A DNA stretch of 64,000 nt from Leptodactylus fallax. Taxonomy: Eukaryota > Chordata > Amphibia > Anura > Leptodactylidae. The stretch covers positions 744,001-808,000 of the forward strand of contig CAMRHE010000331.1 of the NCBI GenBank assembly GCA_947044405.1. The letters run 5' to 3'. Position numbers and translations under genes: made by a program. Below are positions 23,830 through 37,287 of this stretch, piece by piece (position 1 is the first letter of the stretch; every line of letters starts with the position of its first letter). The notes under the pieces are model-generated. The model was not told the origin of the DNA and ran no database searches. It saw only the letters and a list, made by a program, of their open reading frames with translations.

Positions 23830-24410
23830 ATAATGTCCCATAGTGGTCCCTGCACACGGTATATGTCCCATAGCGGCCCCTGCAACATGGTATATGTCCC
23901 ATAGCGGCCTCTGCACACGGTATTTGTCCCATAGCGGCCCCTGCACATGGTATTATGCTCCATAGTTGCCCCTGCACACGGTATATGTCCCATAGCGGCC
24001 CCTGCACACAGCAATATGTCCCATAGCGGCCCCTACACACGGTATATGTCCCATAGCGGCCCCTGCATACAGTATTTGTCCCATAGCGGCCCCTGCACAC
24101 AGCAATATGTCCCATAGCGGCCCCTACACACGGTATATGTCCCATAGCGGCCCCTACATGGTATTATGCTCCATAGCGGCCCCTGCACACAGTATTTGTC
24201 CCATAGCGGCCCCTACACACGGTATAAGTCCCATAGCGGCCCCTACACGGTATTATGCTCCATAGTGGCCCCTGCACACGGTATTATGCTCCATAGCGGC
24301 CCCTGCACACAGTATTATGCTCCATAGCGGCCCCTGCACACGGTATTATGCTCCATAGCGGCCCCTGCACACGGTATTATGCTCTATAGTGGCCCCTGCA
24401 CACTCACTAG
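23830..24410. repeat. Minisatellite inside the hAT element
   Basis: Units of CCCATAGCGGCCCCTGCACA then CGGTATATGT or CGGTATTATGCT, about 28-31 bp, roughly 19 copies. They are clearly related to the array at 17.5-18.2 kb but have CGG where that one has TGG. Confidence 0.9.
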
Positions 24411-24414
24411 CTAT

Positions 24415-24800
24415 TATTATACTATGGGGTTTCTTCAGACCACAGAGTATAATAAGTGGAGGGCAAAGAGAGGTGATGAAAAATAAAAAACAATGTTAAC
24501 TCACCATTCCACGCTCCGCATCCGCTCTGTATCTTCGGGCGCTTCTGCCTGTAGTCAGCGACCGCTCATTGAGTCACAGGGGTCACGTCGCGTCATTATG
24601 CGTAATGACGTCAGACGCAGACGCGACCCCTGAGGCCCTGTCAGCTGACTTCAGTAAGAAGCGCCTGAAGAGTACACAGCGGCTGCGGAGCGTGGAATGG
24701 TGAGTAACGTTGTTTTTTATGTTTCATCACCTCCCCGGGGGCTCCGCTTATTATACTCGGGGGTCTGAAGAGACCCCACAGTATAATAATAGCAGTTTCG
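24415..24800. repeat. Long foldback (inverted repeat) inside the hAT element
   Basis: The left arm (GTATAATAAG..., CTCACCATTCCACGCTCCGC) is matched in reverse complement by the right arm (GCGGAGCGTGGAATGGTGAG..., CTTATTATAC). The centre lies near 24600, where GCGTCATTATGCGTAATGACG is itself palindromic. A perfect CRE-type TGACGTCA is near 24604. Transcripts crossing it would form a long hairpin. Confidence 0.75.
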
Positions 24801-25045
24801 TTTCGGACGTGTTTGGTCCGATCGAAACTGCTGGGTGAGGAGTCCGCTGCCGTGCCAGGGAAATATGCCTCGCGTGCCATAGGTTGCCGACCCCTGTTCT
24901 AGAGTGTTGAAAATGTATTCAACTAATATATCATCTACAGAGTAATATCTCCTGACATGTCTCCTCTTATTCTCTCCAGGAATTGTCTTCTATTCACCTG
25001 GAATATTCTGTATTTATTACATTGTCTCATCTTCTTTCTATTCAG

Positions 25046-29890
<4,845 letters not shown>

Positions 29891-29931
29891 GGGGAGGTAA
29901 GGCCCTCGCCGGCCGGGGCGTGGGGGGGCCC

Positions 29932-29972
<41 letters not shown>

Positions 29973-30147
29973 GCTTTTCTTGGGGGGTTTTTTGGTTTTT
30001 TTTTTTCCCGTTTCCCTCCCCCCCCCCCCTTTTTTTTTTTCCCCCCCGCCCCCCCCCCCCCCCTCGGGCCCCCCCCCCCCCGGTGGTGGTTTTTTTTTTT
30101 GGTTTTGTGTTTTGGGTGGGGGGGGGGGTGTGTGGGGGGGGGGGGGG

Positions 30148-30182
<35 letters not shown>

Positions 30183-30189
30183 TGGGGGG

Positions 30190-30222
<33 letters not shown>

Positions 30223-30248
30223 TTTTTTTTTTTTTTGTGGGGGGGGGG
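29891..30248. other. Homopolymer block 1 (probable assembly artefact)
   Basis: Long pure runs of G, T and C with no normal sequence complexity, starting right after the finger array and ending at the first clear base of the ERV1 5' LTR. The first nine bases of that LTR are hidden in it. Open frames of polyglycine or polyphenylalanine here have no meaning. Confidence 0.85.
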
Positions 30249-30759
30249 AAGTGCTTACCACAGACATTAATATATATATATTTATCTAGCTGTCCATTCA
30301 GAACTTCTGAGCTATTGTCTGCAGGCTACAAAACCGGTTTTCTAACAGACATCCCGCATGGGCCAGGAAGTCTTTTGTTTAACATAATGAGATGGAATAT
30401 GCTAATGAGGTCACCATAGTGATGTTAAATCAGACCCAGAGCAGATGGGGGAGGTAGGTCATTAGCCCTAGGCCACGGATCAATTTTAAGTGTTAGAGCG
30501 CCATCCCAAGACTCATAAGAAGTATTGCATCTAAACTTATATTACAATACCAAGAGCCTGATTGGAGTGACAACATCTAGGTGGGCGGAGTTGTGGGCCA
30601 TATATATAATGGGCCAAAAGCCCTTTCTCGCTCTCTTGATCTTCTCTCTTCACCAGACCCCATGGATTGACCAGCTTCACCTAGACAAGCTCCATATACC
30701 ACCAGAGCATGCTTAATAAGACTTAAGTATACCTTTCTCTCTCTCTATCTATCTATCTC

Positions 30760-30801
<42 letters not shown>

Positions 30802-31214
30802 AGTCACCCTTTATTAATCTGTATTACTACTGCTGTGTTCCTTACAGAAAGGGTCAGTTAGTAAATTGTCCAGGGGTTGTGTGTGTGGTTGTATGTGGGT
30901 GTGTATGTAGCGATATCTGTAGGTTTTTAATTGGGTTCTGTACTTATTGTATTGCACTGTGTTAATACTGTTTTGTATTATTCTATAACCTAGTTCCATC
31001 ATATTAATAATAAACGTATTTTATGATTAATATTGTGGGGTAAATTATCGTACATGCAAATCAGTCAAGGAAACAGATAAGTAGATATACCTAAGGAGAA
31101 AGGAGGGAAATCGGTGAATATTAATTAGTAGTAACACCCAGATCTCTCATACCTAAAGGTGAAACAAGTCAAAAGGGAGGAAATAGCAATTGTTAATATT
31201 ATCACTCCTTAACA
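30249..31214 (+). repeat. ERV1 5' LTR
   Basis: Matches the 3' LTR (41101-42083) base for base wherever I compared them, apart from the TCTA/CTCT microsatellite (about 30740-30800). The first nine bases (TGTAAAGGG in the 3' LTR) are lost in the preceding homopolymer block. TATATATAA at 30601-30609 is a likely TATA box and AATAAA at 31009-31014 the polyadenylation signal, giving a conventional U3-R-U5 order. It ends CCTTAACA. Confidence 0.93.
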
Positions 31215-31217
31215 TAA

Positions 31218-31236
31218 TGGCGAGCCAGCCAGGAGT
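31218..31236 (+). promoter_or_regulatory. ERV1 primer-binding site (tRNA-Arg, ACG anticodon)
   Basis: TGGCGAGCCAGCCAGGAGT begins three bases after the LTR. It is complementary to the 3' end of vertebrate tRNA-Arg(ACG), including CCA, over 19 bases as I recall that tRNA. A second, partial copy (TTAACATAATGGCGAGCC) starts at 31266, so the LTR end and primer site are locally duplicated. Confidence 0.85.
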
Positions 31237-31710
31237 GATGAATATTAATTATTAATATTCATCTTTAACATAATGGCGAGCCGGCCCGTACTGTTTTAAT
31301 ATTTTTGCGTGTTGTCTTCTGGCAAAACTGTGTTATACCGTGAACTATCAAGTGGAGGGGCGTGGACAGGTAATATTGGTACACACTGAAGTGTTGAGTT
31401 ACACTGTATGCCCAGATTGAAGTTTGCACGGCTAACCCAGTTTGCTTAAAGCTTCACTTAAAATAATTAATAACAGTGAACCTATTATTTATTTGTATTT
31501 ATCTGAAGGTATTAACAATTGTCTGTTTCCTCCACAAACAACTCGCTGGGAGACTGAGAAATCCATTTGTGCCTCTGTAATATCAAAGTCAAGGTTCTTC
31601 AGGAGAAGTCCAGCTGGTCGGGAAAAGGCTTTCCGGTACGAAAAGGATACTTTTTCAAGCAGCAAAAGACAAGTAGGAAGACAACGGTGACCAAGATTAC
31701 AGCAGGAAAA

Positions 31711-31716
31711 GTAAGT
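31711..31716 (+). promoter_or_regulatory. ERV1 major splice donor candidate
   Basis: GTAAGT preceded by AAAA and immediately followed by the gag ATG at 31717. A donor just before gag is where retroviruses splice to make env mRNA. It is a perfect consensus, but use is not proven. Confidence 0.6.
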
Positions 31717-33618
31717 ATGGATTTCTCAACATTAAAACACCTAGCTAAACACAGTACATTCAACCCAGTACCACCCACAACCTATAAATCAGGAGAAATG
31801 TTGTGGTCTGCTTTGCTGGATCAGGCCTATGCTCATGATAAAAACTGTATTAGTAAACGGACAGTTTTTAACAAAACTTCCAAAAGATTACAAATGTTAG
31901 CAAAACTTGTATATACTTTTGAGGATACAATCTGGAAGCCAGAGCATGCTGAGATCCTAGCAAACATGAAAGGGACAGTGGAGCGAGCTAACAATGCAAA
32001 CCCCCACTGTCATTGTTGTGTAGACAATGTCAAGCAGATTCACATGTTAGAAACTCAATTGAAAGATGAGGCACTTTGTATAATTGAGAGAGGAAAGGAG
32101 ATTTGTGTGTTGGAATCCAAACTCTCTGACAAAGAGAATTATTATTCTGACATGGACAAAGAACTCCTTCGATTATACACTGAGAACAATCAGTTTAGAA
32201 GTAAAATTACTTCCACAGAAGCAATGTTAGTGACACTAAGAGAGGATCAAGCGGCAAACTCGCAAATCATTGCGAATTTGCAGCAGATCATCTCTGACTT
32301 GTCACGGCCTAGAACTAACAGCACGGTACCCTTGCCAACTAAACAGATTTGTGTCTCAGGAATGGCACAGGAGGGGACTGGGGCGATCAGACCCACAGCT
32401 CCTGTGGATCAGAGATCCATTAGTCCATTTTGTGATAGTAGGAGTCCAGTGGAGCGTGCACTACAATTCTCTCCAACACCTTTGGAGAGGAGAGACAGCG
32501 GACGCCTCCATGGACAGGACTCAAATTGGGGACTAAGTAGTGGATGGGAAACTGTACATACGGCTTCCAACCTACCTACACGTCCTGGAAGGTCAGTGGA
32601 ATTTTATCCTAGCCATAACAACATGGAAAAGATAAATTTCCTGTTACGGATCTGCAAAGAGATCCCTAAGTATGACCCTAATACAGATCCATTTACAGCC
32701 TGTGATATGTTTGAAGGACATTGCAGGAAATATTCTGTGCTTCCAGAATATCGTATGGAGCTGTTTAAATTGTGGTTGCCTACACACCTCAACCAAAGGT
32801 ATGAGGCAACAGAGAGAACAAGTCCCAAGAATGGCCTATTTTATGATGAGGAAGAACGCCTTTCAATACTCATGAAACTGGCAACAGGACATTGGGATGT
32901 TACTCCAGAAATCCTGACAAAATTCAAACCCACCTTACAGGACGAACCTTTGTCCCTCTGTGGTCGGTTTGAAGCAATGTACAGGAAGATCACAAAGGAT
33001 CAAGGTATAGGAGTCCCACAAGGCATGGTTCGCATGTTTGTGTACAAATTCCCTTACCTTGACACCGCAATTCGGCTAAGTGCAGCAAGGGAGCCAACGC
33101 TCACTGATGCAGCCATGATTATTGAACAGTATAGACAAGATCTACTGCGCAATAAAAAGTCTGTGAAAATCAGGGAGCGTGGAAAGGTCCATGTCAAATC
33201 ACAAGATGAACGTGGACACCACACTAAGCCACACATGTCTGTCTACCCCACAGCTCCTCCAGCAGAAAAGATGGGAGACATACGATGCTTTCTGTGTTTA
33301 CAGGTTGGACACATTAAAAGAAACTGCCCTCAAGTAGTTCGCAATCGTACAAACCCAGAGAAAAATGGCAATAATAATGGTTTCAAGATGAAGCCTAATT
33401 ACGCCAAACAAGCTGGGAAACAGACAGATAGCAATCAGGGACATTTGCCAGAACAGGCACTGAAACGTGTGGCACTTGTAAATGCCCCTGATAGACCAGA
33501 GGATAGAACATTAGGTGTAGAACATCATAAGTCTGCACAGAATGTTGAAACTCAGCAACCACAAGTGGCAGTACGTACCTCAGAGGTACCTACTGAGAAT
33601 CTGGTGCAGATTGACTGA
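31717..33618 (+). CDS. gag: ERV1 Gag polyprotein
   Basis: 634 codons if started at ATG 31717; an in-frame ATG at 31567 would add 50 residues, but the splice donor between them favours 31717. The N-terminal part is matrix-like. Residues about 100-190 are heptad-rich and probably a coiled coil. The central region should be capsid, and one CCHC knuckle (CFLCLQVGHIKRNC) begins at residue 524. There is no late-domain motif I would vouch for. The frame ends at UGA 33616-33618 followed by CGG, and pol continues in the same frame, so part of the product is expected to be Gag-Pol. Confidence 0.9.
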   Translation: MDFSTLKHLAKHSTFNPVPPTTYKSGEMLWSALLDQAYAHDKNCISKRTVFNKTSKRLQMLAKLVYTFEDTIWKPEHAEILANMKGTVERANNANPHCHCCVDNVKQIHMLETQLKDEALCIIERGKEICVLESKLSDKENYYSDMDKELLRLYTENNQFRSKITSTEAMLVTLREDQAANSQIIANLQQIISDLSRPRTNSTVPLPTKQICVSGMAQEGTGAIRPTAPVDQRSISPFCDSRSPVERALQFSPTPLERRDSGRLHGQDSNWGLSSGWETVHTASNLPTRPGRSVEFYPSHNNMEKINFLLRICKEIPKYDPNTDPFTACDMFEGHCRKYSVLPEYRMELFKLWLPTHLNQRYEATERTSPKNGLFYDEEERLSILMKLATGHWDVTPEILTKFKPTLQDEPLSLCGRFEAMYRKITKDQGIGVPQGMVRMFVYKFPYLDTAIRLSAAREPTLTDAAMIIEQYRQDLLRNKKSVKIRERGKVHVKSQDERGHHTKPHMSVYPTAPPAEKMGDIRCFLCLQVGHIKRNCPQVVRNRTNPEKNGNNNGFKMKPNYAKQAGKQTDSNQGHLPEQALKRVALVNAPDRPEDRTLGVEHHKSAQNVETQQPQVAVRTSEVPTENLVQID

Positions 33619-33621
33619 CGG
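33616..33621 (+). promoter_or_regulatory. ERV1 gag-pol stop-codon readthrough site
   Basis: UGA CGG between gag and pol. The reading frame is open on both sides with no other stop, including the 35 codons between this stop and the first pol ATG. UGA followed by CGG is one of the known leaky contexts used by several RNA viruses. Gammaretroviruses use UAG at the same place. Downstream structure was not evaluated. Confidence 0.75.
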
Positions 33622-36600
33622 TCAGGGATCCCTAAAGATCTGGCTCCAATATGTCACATCATACTGGATTCTTCAGGGAGACCCCACATTAAAGCCAGGA
33701 TAAAAGACCACGATACCAAGATCATGCTCGACACTGGAGCAGAAATTTCTATTACCAATGTCAAACATGATCTACACCCCAACAGCCCTCAGTGTATGGT
33801 GATCGGATTTGATCACCAACAAGGGGGGGTGAGAGCCCACAGGATAGATGAAGTTCTAGTTGAGCTTGACAGAAATAGGACCTTGAAGATCCCAATGTGG
33901 TATTACCCTGGTACTGATAACATCATCGGTACCGATGTAATGACACAAAATGGATGGATAATCGATTTGGCAAACTGTATTGTTTGGAGGGGTCCAAGAC
34001 GATCAAAGGTGTATGTCATACAGCACCAATGTCTGGGACCACCCCTACCAGCAATTGAGAATTCTTCCAATGTGCTGGAACACAAATGGCCAGAGGTCTC
34101 ACACAACATAGACCTTGAACCTATTGTGTTCGAATATCCAGACTTGTGGGCTCAAAGCAAAAATGATTGTGGAAGAATGGTTGGCGTTCAGGTGGACATA
34201 CAAGGGCCAGACCCTCCACCTCAGCGTCAATACCGCTTTCCGCCTGAGGCAACACAATCAATTCTAGAGATGGTCCAAGACCTGGAAGTAAGGGGTGTGG
34301 TCATAGAGGGTAATTCAAAGTGCAATAATCCTTTATGGCCTGTGAAAAAGAAGGGTGCAGGTGTTGAAACCACATGGAGGCTTACAATAGACCTTCGCAT
34401 CCTTAATAAGTACACCCCCATGTCTGCACCTGTGGTCGCACAGACTCCCGACATAATGGCAAGGGTAAGCGGCAAAAGTCGCATATTCTCAACCATCGAT
34501 GTCGCCAATGGATTCTTTTCCATTGAACTGACAGAGAGCTGCAGGTACAAGTTCGCCTTCACAGTGGGTAACAAGCAGTATATGTTCTGTGTACTGCCCC
34601 AGGGGTTTCACAGTAGTCCTACATATTTTCACCAGGCATTAGCAGCTGTATTAAGTGTGTTCTCACGGCCAGAATGTCTGCTGCAATATGTAGACGACCT
34701 TCTCCTTCACACAGAAACCATGGAAGACCATCTGGTTCTGTTGAAGGAACTGTTGGGACTCCTGGCCCAGGCTGGACTCAAGCTGAGCCCTCATAAGGCA
34801 AACTTGGCTAGGACAGAAGTCACCTTCCTTGGTGTCCAGATTTCATATGGAGCCAAGGGCATCCTGGCTGCCCGTGTGGAAGCCATGGTGAAGATACCCA
34901 GGCCAGAATCTCTACAGAACTTACGCAAGTTCCTAGGAGTAGCGAACTTCATGAGGGAGTTCATAGAGGATTTTGCTGTCAAAGCAAAACCACTCTATGA
35001 ACTTCTTAGAGGGGAACAGCCTTCTCTGAAGGACTGGTCAGAGACACAGGAAGAGGCCTTTTCAACTCTGAAAAGAGATCTCTCATCCGCCCCAGTCCTA
35101 GCCACCCCCCACCCAGAAGGAAAACTGGCCATACAAGCCCATGCTGGCGCAGAGTCTATTTCTACGGTCCTTCTTCAAAAGATAGGATCTGAGTATAGAC
35201 CTCTAGGGTACTTCTCCAGGCTCCTTTCACCAGTTGAAAGGGGTTTTGATGAATGTGCTAAACAACTGACAGCCATACACTATGCGGTTAAAGCTACCGA
35301 GCATATTGTGGGTTTCAGGCCCCTCACTGTACAGACTCCACATTCCCCGCTGGCACTCTTGCTTCGAGATACACTCCCTGGAGTCTCACAACAGAGATTT
35401 GGGAAGTGGATCATGGAGCTGAGTGGGCGAAATCTGACAGTGGACCACAAAGCAAAATATGTTCTCTCCCAGTTGTTAAATATGACAGGGATAGAACATG
35501 ATTGTGGTCAACTAACGCAGGTCACTGATCCCCAGCTATTCAGGATGACCACTAATCCCGATGACAGAGTCATCTTTGTTGATGGCTCTCGATTCTGCTT
35601 GAACGGCACCTACATGACAGGATTTGCAGTTTTGGATGAGACCATGGGTACTCAGAAGCTGGTAAAGTTGCCTGGTCACATGTCAGCACAACGGGCTGAA
35701 CTGGAGGCCGTCAGAGAAGCCCTTCTCATTCAGCCTCCAGGGAATCGTACTATATATAGCGACAGCTCATATGTAGTCCGATCTCTCACTTTGCATCTGG
35801 ACACTTGGAAACGACGAGGGTTTGTGGACAGCCAAAATAAACCTTTAGCTCATGCCTCAGTCCTGAAAGAGTTGTGGGAATGGGGCATGGCACATCCTGG
35901 GAATGCTTCAATCATAAAAATTCCAGCACACCAGAAGGGTGATAACCCTCTGATCCGGGGTAACAACAAAGCAGATGAGTCTGCCAAATTGGCTGCAGTG
36001 TCTGGAGTCCTCCAGGAATCAGACACTGAAGCCATACCCGTACACCAGATTAAAATCAGAAACAAACAACTCAAAGATGGTCCAGTGTCATTTGAAGAGG
36101 AACAGTCAAAGGATCCTTTGCTGGCAGCACACCTTACCAGCCCACAAGATCCCTGGACAGTCCAACAGGGCATCTTGTGTTATGACACTGGAACCAAACC
36201 ACTCCCTCTACCGGTGGTCCCACAGCATCTGCAAGCAGAACTAACAAGACTCAATCATCAGTTGTTGGGTCATCTGAGTCGGGACAAACTTTTGACCCTA
36301 CTCAAGGACAAATTATACTGGCCAGGTATGTCCAAGACGGTAGAGGAAGTTACGCAACAATGCCTGGCGTGTGCTCAGGTAAACCCAAGGGCATCCGCCC
36401 TGAAGCCAGTGTTGCAGCGGGTTCCTCCAGCGGAGGGACCATGGTCTACTTTACAAATTGATTACATAGGACCATTACCGGCAGGCAGCCGTAACTGTCG
36501 CTATGCATTGGTGGTGGTGGATGTCTTCTCAAAATGGGTAGAAGCCATCCCTACAGTAAATGACTCCGCTACTACTACTGCTCGGGTTCTGTGGGAGCAC

Positions 36601-37287
36601 ATTCTATCACGGTGGGGAATCCCCCGAGTGATTGAATCAGATCGGGGAACCCATTTTACAGGCAAGGTTATGAAAGCACTTTGTGGACTTCTGGACATAA
36701 AGCAAAGATTTCATGTACCTTATCATCCACAGTCAGCAGGCATTGTGGAGCGGATGAACCGAACTATCAAAACTCGGCTCTCCAAAGCACTGTTGGAAAG
36801 GGGTTCCACTTGGGTAACTTCCCTTCCAGCAGTACTGATGGGTATCCGGGCCACAGAGGCAACAACAACCGGCATAACACCATTTGAACTTATGACCGGG
36901 CGCAAGATGTCTATCTGTTGGCCAAATGAACCCCAAATTTCTACACCCATGAAAGATGCTATTGCTAGAGATGTGTTTCTCCAACAGGTTCAGCAGAACC
37001 TGAAGGAATTGCTACCGTATGCAGCAATAAAGATGAATAAACCGTACCTACAGGGGGAAACTCCCATGCCCTCTGTAGGGGAAATGGTCATGGTCAAAGT
37101 ATTCCGCAAGGCCGGGCCCTGGGATGCAAACTGGGAAGGACCCTACCAGGTCCTGGAAGTAATGGGTAGCACTATGCTGAAAGTACAAAGGCCAATCTCA
37201 ACAAAAAAACGCTCACATAGACGAAAGGCAGGGTTTTGGATCCACATTGACCAAGCAAAGGCTACCCGTGCCTCCCCAACTCAATAA
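33619..37287 (+). CDS. pol: ERV1 Pol polyprotein (protease, RT-RNase H, integrase)
   Basis: Open from the gag stop to 37287, and 1187 codons from the first ATG (33724). Numbered from that ATG, the protease active site DTG is at residues 3-5 and the RT catalytic YVDD at 322-325. RNase H begins its DGS motif at residue 620. Integrase has an N-terminal HHCC finger (HQLLGHL...CLAC) and the DD35E triad at D913, D973 and E1009. Because the protease triad lies almost at the first ATG, real synthesis must come by readthrough from gag. No inactivating change was seen. The 3' end overlaps env by 41 bases. Confidence 0.93.
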   Translation, partial: RSGIPKDLAPICHIILDSSGRPHIKARIKDHDTKIMLDTGAEISITNVKHDLHPNSPQCMVIGFDHQQGGVRAHRIDEVLVELDRNRTLKIPMWYYPGTDNIIGTDVMTQNGWIIDLANCIVWRGPRRSKVYVIQHQCLGPPLPAIENSSNVLEHKWPEVSHNIDLEPIVFEYPDLWAQSKNDCGRMVGVQVDIQGPDPPPQRQYRFPPEATQSILEMVQDLEVRGVVIEGNSKCNNPLWPVKKKGAGVETTWRLTIDLRILNKYTPMSAPVVAQTPDIMARVSGKSRIFSTIDVANGFFSIELTESCRYKFAFTVGNKQYMFCVLPQGFHSSPTYFHQALAAVLSVFSRPECLLQYVDDLLLHTETMEDHLVLLKELLGLLAQAGLKLSPHKANLARTEVTFLGVQISYGAKGILAARVEAMVKIPRPESLQNLRKFLGVANFMREFIEDFAVKAKPLYELLRGEQPSLKDWSETQEEAFSTLKRDLSSAPVLATPHPEGKLAIQAHAGAESISTVLLQKIGSEYRPLGYFSRLLSPVERGFDECAKQLTAIHYAVKATEHIVGFRPLTVQTPHSPLALLLRDTLPGVSQQRFGKWIMELSGRNLTVDHKAKYVLSQLLNMTGIEHDCGQLTQVTDPQLFRMTTNPDDRVIFVDGSRFCLNGTYMTGFAVLDETMGTQKLVKLPGHMSAQRAELEAVREALLIQPPGNRTIYSDSSYVVRSLTLHLDTWKRRGFVDSQNKPLAHASVLKELWEWGMAHPGNASIIKIPAHQKGDNPLIRGNNKADESAKLAAVSGVLQESDTEAIPVHQIKIRNKQLKDGPVSFEEEQSKDPLLAAHLTSPQDPWTVQQGILCYDTGTKPLPLPVVPQHLQAELTRLNHQLLGHLSRDKLLTLLKDKLYWPGMSKTVEEVTQQCLACAQVNPRASALKPVLQRVPPAEGPWSTLQIDYIGPLPAGSRNCRYALVVVDVFSKWVEAIPTVNDSATTTARVLWEHILSRWGIPRVIESDRGTHFTGKVMKALCGLLDIKQRFHVPYHPQSAGIVERMNRTIKTRLSKALLERGSTWVTSLPAVLMGIRATEATTTGITPFELMTGRKMSICWPNEPQISTPMKDAIARDVFLQQVQQNLKELLPYAAIKMNKPYLQGETPMPSVGEMVMVKVFRKAGPWDANWEGPYQVLEVMGSTMLKVQRPISTKKRSHRRKAGFWIHIDQAKATRASPTQ

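Larger units (their letters stand above)
23388..24896. mobile_element. Non-autonomous hAT-like transposon (1509 bp)
   Basis: Ends are CAGGGGTAGGCAACCT on the left and AGGTTGCCGACCCCTG on the right, imperfect inverted repeats of hAT type. The element is flanked on both sides by TTCTAGAG (23380-23387 and 24897-24904), a perfect 8-bp target duplication, which is the hAT hallmark. No transposase is encoded. The interior carries a 29/31-bp minisatellite and a long foldback. It lies between the putative first exon and the coding exons of the finger gene, so it would be intronic. Confidence 0.9.

Noticed and set aside
29920..30289. Glycine- and phenylalanine-rich frames, and similar ones at 42.0-42.6 and 57.7-58.5 kb
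   Set aside because: They come from homopolymer blocks that look like assembly artefacts.
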